A stretch of DNA of 64,000 bases from Filosporella fistucella (taxonomy: Eukaryota > Ascomycota > Leotiomycetes > Helotiales). The stretch lies in contig JAQJZZ010000010.1 in assembly GCA_030077755.1 (NCBI GenBank), positions 3,286,001 through 3,350,000 on the forward strand, given 5' to 3'. The number at the start of each line of letters is the position of its first letter. Positions within the stretch are counted from its first letter, which is position 1. A program made the position numbers and the translations under genes. This document shows positions 45,817 through 57,707 of the stretch, one piece after another. The notes beneath the pieces are model-generated. The model saw only the letters and a list, made by a program, of their open reading frames with translations, did no database searches and was not told the origin of the DNA.

Positions 45817-48800
45817 ATGGCATTCTCTCCATTATGTTTCGTCTTCTTATTACTGTTTTCTCCAGTGCTCAATGCAGAATCTACCAACTCAATCCTCCAG
45901 GGATTTGAAAATCCCAGTGCTCAATACCGACCTAAATTCAGGTACTGGTAAGTACCTTCGTACACATTCTCCGTGGTCACCATCCAATTCTCTGATAATT
46001 CGTAGGCTTCCTGACGCCAGTATTCCTCCAGATGTATTACGCCGAGACATAGCTAGCATGGCCACGGTTGGAGCTGGTGGACTCGAATTCCTGCCATTTT
46101 ACTTGTATGGAAATGTAGTGGGCGGTGGTGCACCTCCACCTACCGACTGGAATGTTTACGGATTCGGAACCCCAGCCTTCCGGGATATCTTCAAGGTTGG
46201 GTTAGAAGCTGCTAAAGACAATGGCATGCTCTTCGACTTTGCAGTTGGTGCCAACCAAGGTCAAGGAGTCCCATCCGATCCTGAAACTCTGGGTCTGGCG
46301 GTGGAACTCAGATATGGACATGATACAATCGTTGGCGGGAAAGCTTTCAATGGAACAATTCCAAAAGCAGCTGACTTTTGGTTTCTCTCTGGGTTCATGG
46401 GGGAACACGAAAAATTTGGTCAAGACAAACTTGTTGCTGTCCTTGCCGGCAAAATCATCTCTCGTGGGTTCTGATCTCTTGAGATTGTTTCAGCCTACTT
46501 TACTGACATTGAAGTAGGTGACTTCGTCAATATCACACTATCGGCGGGTTCTCTCCCGATCCTCCAAACGGTGCTCCAGGAGTCAGCTATAGTTGACCTC
46601 ACATCTAAAGTCGTGAATGGTATTCTTAGCTGGACGCCCCCTGAAAATGGTTCGGATTACGCTATCATTGCATTTTACGAACGATATACTAATGAAAGGT
46701 CCTGCACCGGTGGTGTCAATGTCACAGATTTTGTGGGTAATGGATCTTGGATAGTAGACCATTTCAGTGCTGCTGGAGCAAGGAGGACAACTGATTTCCT
46801 GGATCAACATCTCATCTATGATGAGATAAAAGATTTGCTTGGGGGTGTTGCGGAGTATTGTTTGTCTCCCAGATTTTAGCATGAAGTCCTGGCTAACCCT
46901 CGACAGCCTGGGAAGACAGCATGGAGCAACAAGCTGCACTGTTCTGGACTCCTGGGTTCATAGAAAGGTTCGAGGCCGCTCGTGGATATAGTGCCATCCC
47001 GTACTTGCCTTTGTTTTTCAATGTCAGCAACCAATGGGGCCATAGTTTACCCGCGTACAACGAGACGTGGGTGTATGGAGAGTACGATCAGAGTGGAAAG
47101 AGTGTTCATCTTGGGGACTACCAGGCCACCTTAAATGAGGGCTATCAGGAGTATCTACAACACTTCAATGACTGGGCACGTTCACTTGGCTTGAAGCACT
47201 CATGCCAACCTGCCTATAACCTTCCACTCGACATGGTACGTGGAAATTCGCGACTATTTGCATATGTATCCGACCTGAATTTAATATCAATTTAGCTCGC
47301 CGACGTTCCAAAAACCGGCATTCCAGAACTTGAATCGCTTGGTTTCAAAGACAATATCGATCTATACCGCCAATTCGTCGGGCCTGCCCATCTTGAACAA
47401 CAAAATGTAATCTCAACTGAGGTAGGTGCAGTAATGTCAGGAACATACCTCCAGCTTGTGCCAGCACTTCTGGATCTTTTCAAAAAGTCCTTCGCCGCTG
47501 GCGTGAATATGATGGTTATTCACGGAGCTGCATACACGGGAGAGTATCCAGGAACAACGTGGCCAGGGTATACCGCCTTTTATTACATATTCACTGAGCA
47601 GTGGAGCGAGAAACAGCCAGCTTGGAGACATTTGAAAGATTCGCTAGATTATACGGCCCGGTGTCAGATGGTCCTGCAGACTGGGGTTCCGCGCGTAGAT
47701 TTGGCCCTTTATCTTTTCCAGGATCCATGGCTCGAAAAGGAGGTCTACTTCTCCGACAATCTGAACAATTTTGGTAAGCCCCTTACTAAGTTCCCGGATA
47801 GCATGTACTGACTTTGGAGGTTACACTTATGAATATTTGACATCTGATAACCTCTTATCACCTGCAGCCAATGTCAAGTCCGGGATTCTGGCCCCAGATG
47901 GCGCAGCTTATAAGGCACTGATCTTCTCCAATCAGACTCAAATTTCCAGCCATGCAGTTGAGAAGTTGCATGATTTCGCTTCCAAAGGCCTACCAATTCT
48001 ATTTATTGGAAGTCTTCCGACAGATGGAACTGGCACCGATGGAAATGCTTCCTTTATTTCAAAGAGTCTGACATCGCTCCTGTCGACATACTCTCTAGTA
48101 CAGATACTTAATGACGCTAGTTTGATACCAGCCCACCTACAAAGTTTGAAGCTCAGCCCACGAGCTTTGAACGTGAAGGCAGCTCCAGGGATATATACGC
48201 AGTGGAGGTCGGATATGAATGCAGATCTGCATATGGTGTTCATCTTGAATCAAGGACCAGATCAGCTAGTGACATTCGATTTCAAAGTGGACGCAGGCTC
48301 GACGCCATATGTTCTCGACGCCTGGACAGGTAATATCACTTCTCTGATGATGTATAACATCACTAAAATTGGCATCTCAACAACACTCGACTTGAAGGCA
48401 AATCAGACAACCATCATTGCGTTCCACAAGTCGTCGCATCAGCCAACGCACATTGTTTCAACCACTGGAGGCATTTCTAGGTTCTCAGTGAATGAGAAAA
48501 ATGAAATCATCGCACTGGCAACAGGGCCCGGAACAGTGAGGCTCTCGAATGGACGAACAGTCCCTATCCTTGTTCAGCCAATGCCATCATTCAATGTCAG
48601 CAACTGGTCCCTTGACATACTATCGTACCATCCCACAGCGAACACATCCTCCACGGCCAGTGAGATAAGCACCATAAACTTGGGAATCTTGGACTCACTG
48701 AAGCCTTGGACCGAGATACCCGGGTTGCAGAACGTCAGCGGCATCGGGATTTACACCTCCTCATTCGACTTTTCTCACGATCCCTCACAAGTCGCCGCAT

Positions 48801-49105
48801 TTATCAATTTTGGACCTGTTTTAAATACGATACGTGCTTGGGTCAACGAGCGACTACTTCCACCGATTGATCCTGTCGATCCAAGAGCAGACGTGACGCC
48901 GTATCTGGTGCACGGCCTGAATACCATTCGTGTAGAAGTCTCGTCTACCCTATTCAACGCTGTGAAGGCAAGAATGAACAGCACTATCTCAGCATATGTC
49001 CCACTTGCGGTAACAAATGGTGCTTTCTTTCAAGATACTGACTATGTACCATTTGGGCTTTTAGGCCCTGTGGTGGTATCGAAGATGATTCGTGTCAGCT
49101 GTTGA
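45817..49105 (+). pseudogene. Secreted GH106-like glycosidase with an in-frame TGA
   Basis: Large secreted enzyme resembling GH106 alpha-L-rhamnosidase-like fungal proteins. Signal peptide MAFSPLCFVFLLLFSPVLNA, then FENPSAQYRPKFRYW and after an intron LPDASIPPDVLRRDI, GAGGLEFLPFYLYGN. Later exons carry FYERYTNERSCTGG, WEDSMEQQAALFWTPGFIE, ADVPKTGIPELESLGF, GVNMMVIHGAAYTGEYPG and a beta-sandwich C-terminus ending GPVVVSKMIRVSC. Introns lie near 45952-46005, 46866-46909, 47236-47295 and 47773-47828. Between LAGKIISRGF and SLEIVSAYFTDIEVGD the frame is unchanged but holds TGA at 46472-46474. A 30-nt GTGGGT..TTTCAG intron would remove it but is too short. Many N-glycosylation sites. Intact otherwise. 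Confidence 0.7.
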
Positions 49106-49427
49106 TGTAAGCGAGGGACAAGGGAGATGGAGGTATTCAACAACGGGTGTATATAAGATACTGATCGAAAAGTCTAATCGTCACGATTGCTAAGATGGCT
49201 TGAGTTTGCTATACAAATTCCATACTAAAGGAAGAAAGTATTGCCGCATGCATCACTTCATGTCAAAGAAGCCACGTTTATTTGCGACGTGTTTCCATTT
49301 GGATTAGATTGGAGGCATGTAAGAGTCCTCCCAGGGTTTATGATGAAACTTCATGTGCACCTTTCAAAAGCAAAGCTTGTTTTCGCTCATCGTACAACTC
49401 GTCATGAATCATCAGATCATTCCTCCC
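49106..49427. other. Intergenic between convergent genes
   Basis: 322 bp, 3' flanks of the GH106-like and ADI1 genes. Nothing recognised. Confidence 0.4.
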
Positions 49428-50108
49428 TTAAGCAACTGTTGCTCGAGTCTGCAGGTATTCTTTTCGGAAAGGGTTGACATCAACTTCCGGACTACGATTC
49501 AAAGGTGTCCACTTCGGCTCCTCCTTGAAAAGTCGCATCGCCATAATGTACTAGACAAGTTAGGGACGAATCTTCATGTTTGCGTTGCAACTCACATTCT
49601 TGGTGTCAGTTGTAAACCGATGGTAGATACCAGCTGGCAGGATCTGGTCTGAATGAGTAAACCGAACCATCCTCGTATATTCGAAAGACTCACAATTAAA
49701 TCATCCTTCTCCAAAAAGATTCGTACCCACTCATCGCCTTCACTTCGTATGTCGAAGAATCCAGTTCCGTCTCTGATGTACCGAATCTCTTCATCTTCGT
49801 GCAGATGTTCGTGAAAGAACGATTTGACTTTCTCCTCGTAGATATCTCCCATTTTCTCAGGCGACACGGTAATTAGATCGCGATTCTTGTAGCTTCTCTC
49901 CGCCGCTAGCTTGTCTACATCCTTCTCATCTGCGAATCGGTAATAGAGTACGCCAAGTTTGGAAAGGTAGTCTTCGCTGACTGATCGACCGGAATCGTGA
50001 GGCTCTCGCTGGTCGCCCTAGAAAGTAAATGTCAGCCTGATACCCCGTAGAGAAGGGAATTGAGATTGGAATCTTACATCGGCGTTATCGTACCAGTAGC
50101 ATTTCATT
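49428..50108 (-). CDS. ADI1: Acireductone dioxygenase (methionine salvage), start region frameshifted
   Basis: Cupin enzyme converting acireductone in methionine salvage. Exon 1 reads YWYDNAD; exon 2 [17 protein letters not shown] and [20 protein letters not shown]; the metal site [18 protein letters not shown] supplies His, His and Glu; after introns, [15 protein letters not shown] with the fourth His, and [17 protein letters not shown]. It ends at TAA 49430-49428. At the 5' end ATGAAATGGCTACTGG gives MKWLLVR then a stop. Removing one base would give MKCYWYDN, the expected start. The only in-frame upstream triplet before GYWYDN is TGA. So the start codon and the body are out of phase by one base: a real frameshift or a base-call insertion. 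Confidence 0.82.
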
Positions 50109-51651
50109 GTGGCGATGGAATAAGATTGATCAAGCTGTATTGGAGAAGGGTATGGAGGACGAATTGATTGCATGTATGCCGGTGTCAGATTGACTGTTGA
50201 ATGATTACAATTTTTGACAAACCCCGCGCCCCTCGCTCGTCATCGCACCTGACTGGGGGGCTCGGGGATCGGGTTCAGGGTGTGTTAGCAGGGCTCGGCC
50301 GCAAGCGAGGATCGCTTTCAGGGGCAACACTCGCTAATCCATTTCACCTGCTTACCTCTCCTACGTCAAAATAAGTGGCCGATCTGGGTGAATGAGAGAA
50401 TATCAAAATAATAATAAAAACCACCACCAAATTATTTTCTCAATTAGAAAGCTAGTATATTCGGCCATATATTACTTTAATTAGATATCCTATGCTTTGT
50501 AAAATTTATTGTGTTGTTGCAATGCAATTGATCAAGCAGATAAGGTGGATTTTCGAAGGCGAGGAATGCCAAGACATGGACATTTATTTCGACGCTGGAG
50601 AGCTTATCACCTCCTTCTTTCCCCTTCATTCTGTTTGGTTAACACTAGTACAAATTACGAGCTACTCAACAAATAATCTTTTGAATTCAACTGATCGAAG
50701 ACCTCAATGAACACTCATTCCACACTTCCTCCCAATTTGTGCATCTGGCATGATATCAGCTGCAATTTCCACCAGCCATGGTCGGCGTAAGCGGTGAAGC
50801 CTGACAGGTCACGATGTTGAGGACCTGAAGCCTGGCCAACCTCATGACTTGAGATCGACAGCGCATATGTGTGCCTCCATTCAAGAAGCAAACCACATAT
50901 GCAACATGCGCTGGTTGTGGCTATGACCACGAAACGACCTCACGGCTGGGGAAATTCCCTCGTGCCAACGATTCATGGCTACTCAGTCGGGAATGAGACA
51001 TCAGTCAGCCTCCGTTCGGCTGTTCCGCAATCAGTATTGCTATTGGATGGATGCAAAATAAGAGCACGTCTGGTTCTTCATATGTGGGTTATCAGATCTT
51101 TACGCAAGCCACTGCAGACCGTTTGGGCCTTGCGCTTCGGTATTTGCATCAATAAAAGCTTTACAGGCCGCCCCAAAGTTTGGGGCTTGTGCGGGCAGCG
51201 GCAAGTGCTTGTTGGCCAGCCCTAACTCGCCTTATTGTCCAATTGATGTATCTACCAAAAAGTATCATATGCTTTTGAACGCTCGTTACAAGGAATGGCA
51301 CCGGCTTTACCGTCAGCATTATGAGAACTTCCAAACATTGACTCGGCCCTGCAGTGAGCTCCCAGCTGGAGACTGCATTCCCGGATCTTCAGGAGGCCAA
51401 AGTCCGTGCCGGAATGTCTATTTTGATATCATGTGGACAGGATTGGTTGAGATTTTGCTTTCATACGAGTGCTGCAGGTTGGCTAGACTCATAGAGTAAG
51501 TATATAACAGTGTCAGATTCCCTTACCATCTCTCTCTATCATCAGCACTACAATCACAGCTTCAAATCATCATCAAGCAGAACTTCAATAGTCCCAAAGC
51601 CCTGAACAGCAACTCTATTCTTAGTTAACCAATCTCCAAACGATCTCCAAT
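50109..51651. other. 1.5-kb gene-poor region
   Basis: Between ADI1 and the DUF3602 gene. Open frames here have no conserved features. AT-rich block at about 50400-50500. No repeat family recognised. Confidence 0.4.
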
Positions 51652-52161
51652 ATGTCTTCAGCATACAATACCGACTCTCTTTCCACGACCTCTCTTCTCA
51701 AATCGGGCCGGCAATATAGCAAATCCGGCATTGGCGGCGCAGGAAACATTAGACTCTCTTCCGACTTTCTCGCCGTCCCATCCGCTCCTCGTATGATACC
51801 TACTCGCTCAACCGGTATCTTTCTCACTGGCATTGGTGGCATCGGTAATGCACGCACGTTTGAAGAGCGAGCCAGCATACCCCACGACGAAGACCTCGCT
51901 CGCCGAACCGCACGCAAACTGAGCATCGCATCAGTATATCACCATGGTATTGGAGGAGCTGGTAACAGATCAAGTTCAGTCGACTCGTCAAGAAGCTCAT
52001 CTGTTGCAAGCGAGAACTTCTTGGATGTGGCGATGGGAGGACAAAGTGGTGCGGACCGGATGAAAGGGCGAGTTTCCAAGTACTTCTCAAGCAGAGCCGA
52101 ACGAAAGCTGGAGTTGGACGAGCCTGATATGGAGAAGTGCGACAGTTGGATTTCGAAGTAG
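51652..52161 (+). CDS. DUF3602-type protein with GIGGxGN repeats
   Basis: Small fungal protein of unknown function. Intronless, 169 aa. Three copies of the family motif: SGIGGAGNIR, TGIGGIGNAR and HGIGGAGNRS, spaced about 40-50 residues. The rest is Ser-rich and charged with KYFSSRAERKLELDEPD at the C-terminus. No signal peptide or TM. Start is the first Met of the frame, preceded by a CAATATG context. Probably low-complexity and stress- or growth-related by analogy to other members, which is weak inference. Confidence 0.8.
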   Translation: MSSAYNTDSLSTTSLLKSGRQYSKSGIGGAGNIRLSSDFLAVPSAPRMIPTRSTGIFLTGIGGIGNARTFEERASIPHDEDLARRTARKLSIASVYHHGIGGAGNRSSSVDSSRSSSVASENFLDVAMGGQSGADRMKGRVSKYFSSRAERKLELDEPDMEKCDSWISK

Positions 52162-52722
52162 GGCATTTCGTTTGGATTGGTTTAGAGTTTATACCCTCTC
52201 TGGCTTTGATTTGAACGATTGCTTTGTTTACCTTTTTGTATTTCAGCGTGCTGGTAAAGGGACTGGGCCTCCCTACTTAATTGTGGGCGTGTAAAGCTAC
52301 GACAAAATTTCATAATTCTCAAATGACATGACGTTAAAATGTGTAAAATTCTGGCATATCTCATTGTGATCACAATCGTGCACAGAGCTTGCTTGTTTGA
52401 CGCTTTTTCTGCGCCGGGCATTAGTCTTTCCCGAAACCAAGCATCAACAGTCTCATATTTGACTCACCTTACCGTTATCTACATCAGTCACACATATCCA
52501 GTAGACTCACTTCCTTGCCTCAAAAGAAATAGGATCACGGGCCCATGAAATTTAAACAGCCGCCAACGGCAGCAAAAGTAAAACACACAGAAACCGACCC
52601 ACACCTCCTGACCCCCTCTCCTAAAATACGCGAATTCGCTCTCCACAACACTTTGCTTCCAAAGAAAGCCAAAAAATTGGATAGCAGTTTTCTCAGTACA
52701 CACAAAATTCAAAAAATGCTAG
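52162..52722. other. Intergenic, DUF3602 3' flank
   Basis: 561 bp; A/T-rich, no gene supported. Confidence 0.4.
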
Positions 52723-52809
52723 TGCAACCGCCGTGAATCGAACACGAACCTCCACCTAGCTCACTGTTTGAGTGGAAGGGTGGAATCCTAACCATCTGGA
52801 CACTGTTAG
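52723..52809 (-). tRNA. tRNA-Gly(UCC)-like gene with intron, degenerate acceptor stem
   Basis: Minus strand, 87 nt, 72 nt after removing a 15-nt insert at the normal intron site (after position 37). A/D-arm TCCAGATGGTTAGGA; anticodon stem CCACC/GGTGG; loop C-T-TCC-A..A gives anticodon UCC; intron CTCAAACAGTGAGCT. T-arm CGTG-TTCGATT-CACG contains the B box. Six T residues (52711-52716 complement) follow as a Pol III terminator. The acceptor stem pairs only about five of seven positions (CTAACAG against CGGTTGC), so it may be a tRNA pseudogene. Confidence 0.5.
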
Positions 52810-53501
52810 TGACTGCTGAAGTGCAAACTGAATTAGGATAAACTCACTGGACCACGGAAGCCTCTGATTTGTTGAGTGGCGAGAACGTATTTAAAGATAT
52901 GTTCAATTTGCAGCGATGATTGATTGGGACAGAACATTATTGGTCTACACTGGAAGCTGGAAGTCATGTGAATATTTATTTCAATTCCGGACAGAGTGGT
53001 GTAATGTTCTTGAAATTGAACCATCTACTCCAATCATGGCTCTATCTCACAGCGCGATAAAATTGTAATTCACGATGTCAAGTATCCTGGCGACAATCTA
53101 TTGCTTCGATATCTGATAGGGTAGGTGATCATAGGGCCGACAGCATCAGAATACAATACGAATTTGGCGACATTCAGCTTTCTGCAAATTAGGCTTGACA
53201 AATCAAATATGCATAAGCATAGCCGCGATCTATATTCGAGGTTATCGTCTATGCTCTCATTGCCGGTGTGTGTAGATGCAGTTGTGCTTCTTGCTATTTG
53301 CCCGTGCTCAACGACAAGTATCTGAACGGCGTCTAAGTAGACCAGAGTCTCTCGACTAATTCCGGGTATTTGGAAGCAGTTTTAAGATAAACCGCCATGC
53401 TGACATTACATGCTTGCCCGGTGCCAGAAGCGCTTCTGTGTTCTTTCAATCATCCAGTGAATATACAACCTTCGTCCTACCTCCCTCGAAGGATTCTCTC
53501 C
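52810..53501. other. Intergenic downstream of tRNA-like unit
   Basis: 692 bp. No protein features in the short open frames. The 3' UTR of the PLP1-like gene lies at the right end. Confidence 0.4.
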
Positions 53502-54189
53502 TCAATCCCAATCATCATCATCACTCTCCTCTTTTTTCTTCTTGTACCCAAACTTGACTCCGGCATCTCCAGTAGCCTTTGCCCTTTGTACGACACCAGA
53601 AGCCAACAATCTTGCTTCCAAGTCTTTTGTGGTAAAAGTATCTTGTGTGTATCCCAGCCCCTCGAATCCTACAATTCGATCTACGCTCTTGCCGTCCACG
53701 AAAGCCAGCACACAAGGCAGAACCTGGATCTTGAGCTTGGTGACTAAGAACGGCGCATTTTCGACGTTAATCTTGAGAAATCGAGTATCGAAATGTTTCG
53801 GTGCCAATTCCTACTTCCAATCAGACCGACTCCATCCTACAATGCGCTTGAAATACCTCCATATGTCCATCCATGACCCCGCACCTGGCAAAATCGTCTT
53901 TAGCAAAATGTACCACAGCATACTTGACCTCAGTTGTAAGGTCCATCAGTGCCTTTTCCTCTTTGATCTCTGTATAATTGCCAAATCCTTGGTTTTTCTG
54001 GCTCTTCGCACGCGTGAATTCTGAATGCAATTGTTGAATTCTTTGCTCGCGAAAGGCATCTAAGGCGGGGGAGTCCTCGAGGGATGCAATGAGGGCATCT
54101 TCGTCGTCCGAATCACCTCGGTCGAGTACATTTGCTACATGGGAGTCAAGGTTTGCCATCGTTGTACTGGGAGTCTTCACCAGGGACAT
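53502..54189 (-). CDS. Phosducin-like / TXNDC9-type thioredoxin-fold protein
   Basis: Co-chaperone-like protein of the PLP1/TXNDC9 group that in yeast works with CCT in tubulin folding. Exons 53857-54189 and 53502-53810 encode 213 aa. N-terminal acidic part DRGDSDDEDALIASLED, then FREQRIQQLHSEFTRAKSQ, GFGNYTEIKEEKALMD, VVHFAKDDFARCGVMDGHME (thioredoxin strand with a single Cys, no CxxC), ELAPKHFDTRFLKINVENAP, VLPCVLAFVDGKSVDRIVGF and a Lys-rich then acidic tail EESDDDDWD. The start may instead be MANLDSHV at 54159. The PLP1 gene faces the GDP-mannose transporter gene with 534 bp between starts. Confidence 0.9.
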
Positions 54190-54723
54190 TTGATCTCAGG
54201 ACGCGTTGGAAAGCCACTTTAAAATTCGTGATTCAGAATACGCGTGTCCCTAGACCTAATCCGGCTCAATGTAATTGACCCCTTTATCAATAAATTCTCA
54301 GCAAAAGGCTGCTATAACAATTTGGAATGAAATCAAAATCAATTGCCAGTTTTCGCAGATAAGACTTCACTTAAGTGCACACACAAAGTTAACATTTTTA
54401 AGCATTTTGGTTGTGGTTCTCGTATCGATTTCTGGTAACCTGCGTCACATCCCTGCAATTCCCATCTAAATTTGGCCCGCTAAGATTTTGGAAAGGCCAA
54501 GTACGGTACTTTAATTCCTTCAACTCTTTCACCCTGAGGACCCCATCGACCGTGTGCGAAAATTACTTTCCTTCAACCGATGCAACGATAAGACGATCAC
54601 TGCTTCGAGCAAACCTTTTCTGCAACATCTCCAAACGATTTTCTGTGGCCCCTGTTGTGATAGTAGCTCTCACGCGTCGTTTTCAAGACCCGCCCCTGTT
54701 CCGGCACTCCAAACTCAGCAACA
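54190..54723. promoter_or_regulatory. Divergent promoter, PLP1-like / GDP-mannose transporter
   Basis: 534 bp between the two starts. No extra gene. A pyrimidine-rich stretch precedes the transporter start. Confidence 0.4.
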
Positions 54724-56075
54724 ATGGATGACAAGAAGAATGAAGATTATGCCATCAAGATGCCCGGAGAATCGATTGAGATGCGTAACTTCAGTGGGCG
54801 GAATTCCCCTTCTGCAAGAGATCCTTTCCTTGCAAACAGGACGAATTCCGGGAAAACTGGTGGACATCCCCATTTGTCCAACATCACCAACAGCCCTCCG
54901 ATTTCTATCCTAGCATACTGTCTGGCGTCCATATCTATGACTGTCACCAATAAATACTGTGTATCCGGACCTAACTGGAATTTGAACTTCTTCTATCTTG
55001 CAATTCAGGTAGGACCCTTGAAGTTTGAACAATTGCCAGCCGCTGATTGATATAGTCTTTGGTTTGTATCACCGCTATCATAATCTGCAAACAACTTGGA
55101 ATGATCACAAATCTGGCACCATTTGACGCAAAAAAGGCAAAGACATGTAGGTTGGGAATACTAAGATCAAAGTGGCAGAATTCTAACAGGGGCACAGGGT
55201 TCCCAATTTCCCTCCTTCTCGTGGGCATGATCTATACCAGCACCAAAGCCCTTCAATTCCTGTCTGTTCCAGTGTACACAATCTTCAAGAACTTGACAAT
55301 CATCGTCATTGCATATGGAGAGGTTTTGTGGTTTGGAGGAAGTGTTACCCCCTCAGCTCTCTTCTCATTCGGACTTATGGTTCTCAGCTCTGTAGTTGCT
55401 GCCTGGGCCGATATTCAACATGCTCTTTATGGTGAAGCTGCAGCAGTTGGATCAGCAGCTGAGGAGGCTTTGTCGACTTTAAACGCTGGATACGCTTGGA
55501 TGGGAATGAATGTGATCTGTACCGCTGCATATGTTTTGTCCATGCGCAAGGTCATTAAGAAGATGAACTTCAAAGACTGGGACAGTAAGCTTTCCTCACT
55601 CTGAAAATTCGACATTCAGGCTAACATTATTCAAGCTATGTTCTACAATAACCTTTTGACTATTCCAGTCTTGTTTGCCTGCTCCTTCATCTTCGAGAAC
55701 TGGACCTCTTCAAATGTTGCCAAGAACTTCCCACTCGAGTCCAGAAACACACTCCTCGCTGGATTTATTTACTCTGGGCTAGCAACTATCTTCATCTCGT
55801 ACTGCTCAGCATGGTGCATTCGAGTCACCTCCTCGACTACCTACTCAATGGTGGGAGCCTTGAACAAACTCCCTATCGCAGTCAGCGGTCTCATCTTCTT
55901 CTCGGCACCAGTCACTTTCGGTAGCGTCAGTGCTATTTTCATTGGTTTCGTCAGTGGTATTGTTTACGCATGGGCCAAGGTCAGACAAACTCAAATGTCG
56001 AAAATGTCGCTTCCCACCAGTCAGCCAGTGATGAGCGCCAGTTCTCAAAGCAGTCGAGATGCTGCCAAAGCCTAA
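54724..56075 (+). CDS. VRG4: Golgi GDP-mannose transporter
   Basis: Imports GDP-mannose into the Golgi for mannosylation; TPT/NST superfamily. Exons 54724-55008, 55056-55146, 55198-55584 and 55636-56075 encode 400 aa. Cytosolic N-terminus, then SILAYCLASISMTVTNKYC (TM1), LVCITAIIICKQLG, FDAKKAKTWFPISLLLVGMI, YTSTKALQFLSVPVYTIFKN, VIAYGEVLWFGGSVTPSAL and the hallmark YSMVGALNKLPIAVSG, whose GALNK is the GDP-mannose-binding motif. Ends in a Ser/Met-rich tail. Fungal orthologues are usually 380-400 aa. It supplies the same Golgi pathway as the GT32 enzyme at 14-15 kb, though not linked to it. Confidence 0.95.
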
Positions 56076-56781
56076 GCACGTTGACCAATGCCATTTGGCA
56101 CCATTCTCGACACATCAAGTGTGTATCTATTTCTCCATATGGCACAAAAATGCCATTCAGGAGGACTGAAGATTATCTCTGTATTATAATTTACTTTGTT
56201 CAAGTTTTAGAGGCTCAAATTCAGAAGGTCTTACTGGACTTCTTGCAGTTTGAAAAGCAGGGAGTGGGAGACAATGTCGTTTCTTGAATCGGATCAAGCA
56301 TGGCGTAAATGTTTAGGGATCATCGGCATGCTACTAAGCACAGAACTACGAATAATGGAATCTAGACAGTTTTTACCACCAGTGATATCTATAAAATATA
56401 AATATAGGGTTCTGTTGGAATTGGTGCTACCCTCACTCTCTCACGTACATTGCTGGCAATAGGGTTGGTCACTTTGCGTACAGCCCATGACTCTATAATT
56501 ACTAGAGATAAGTGCCATTGTAGAAGTACTTGTACCTATATCGTCATCATTCGAAGATGTGATATGCTAGTACCTCCGCTCTTCAGACTTTTTCGGGCGA
56601 GTGACCAGAAAAAGCTGACGCCATCTTTTCTGTTCTGTGGTTGTCTATGGCAGGACATCATTGGCTTGATGGCCGCATGCAACACCACACTAGGGTTTCA
56701 GCTGCTCCCATTGAATCTTCTAACAAAGTTGAGACCATCAAATATTCTGTTTGAATCTGGGCTTGGCAAGTACTTGACAGC
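56076..56781. other. Intergenic, 0.7 kb
   Basis: Contains the transporter 3' flank and a presumed promoter of the next gene. Open frames at 56450-56833 do not look coding. Confidence 0.35.
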
Positions 56782-57707
56782 ATGTCTAACTCTACTTGTG
56801 TCTTGTCTTGCAATGATAGTGGTCTATCTATAGCTGGAAACGTTATTGGGATCCTGACCTTCGCTGGTGGTATTCTTGTTGCGCTCGCTGTCAATGCACG
56901 CCTGGCTGCAAATTCCTCACACGACCTTATTATATTAGTTGATGAATTTGAAGATGCAAAACGGCAAATTCGGAGGCATTTGGATCGATTACATTCCCAC
57001 GTACCATCGGATCCTCTCAGGAGGGCAGAGCTAGAGGATATAACAGCTTTGTTGTATCGAGGGTTCGGCGTCTTGGAAGCAATCTCTTACGAGCTGAAGG
57101 ATATACCTATTGATAAGCATGGAAAGTGGGAAGTTGTGAAAACGTCTCTTCAGGGCCTTCAAAAGCAGGAGCAGCTTGCAGCTTTGGTCGAAAAGGCTCA
57201 ATATGTCTCGCGAGAGGCTCAAATCCGGATGATGCAATTGTAAGTGCTCACCTCTTTGCCAGGATGGAACAGCAACATAACATCAACTTCAGCGAGCAAG
57301 ATCAGATGAGGGAGGTATTGGTAGAAGTAAATGATGATCAAAGACGGCGATCCAATGCGCTATATGAAATGTTGCAAGGAAAGGAGAGAGCAATAGTTTT
57401 GCCAGATCTTGAAGAGCAAGAAGAGCAAGCACCTAAATTCGAAGACATCATGTCTACAATGGCACGTCCAAACTATCCAGCAACTAACGATGGCCATCAC
57501 GGGGCAATGCCTCATTCGTCAGAAGACAGGCAAGCGACTGTACTGCGTAGCCAAATCCAAGTCGGTATCTCAAGACAGCAGATCAATTCCGAAGGAGGTA
57601 GAGAAAGCGATCCATTAGGCAATTTACTACGAGCAAGGACTATGATACTTGATGCCACCAGGTCGGAAGGTGATGCTGTGGAGCCGGAGACGGGGTCATC
57701 GATGTGA
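56782..57707 (+). CDS. Hypothetical protein with one N-terminal membrane segment
   Basis: No known family recognised. Exons 56782-57239 and 57293-57707 (53-nt intron, GTAAGT..TTCAG) join in frame to 290 aa. LSIAGNVIGILTFAGGILVA is a membrane segment at residues 14-33. A long, mostly helical charged region follows (DEFEDAKRQIRRHLDRLHS, KTSLQGLQKQEQLAALVEKA, EVNDDQRRRSNALYEML). The C-terminal third is polar and Pro/Ser/Glu-rich and likely disordered. The pattern (one TM then coiled coil) resembles several uncharacterised fungal proteins. A different acceptor 30 bases earlier would give an impossible 23-nt intron, so I chose 57292. Confidence 0.55.

Noticed and set aside
50869..51225. Plus-strand frame of 118 codons
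   Set aside because: No family features, and base composition is like the rest of the gene-poor block.
57240..57262. 23-nt intron between the two halves of the 56.8-kb gene
   Set aside because: Too short to splice. A 53-nt intron to 57292 joins the same frames.
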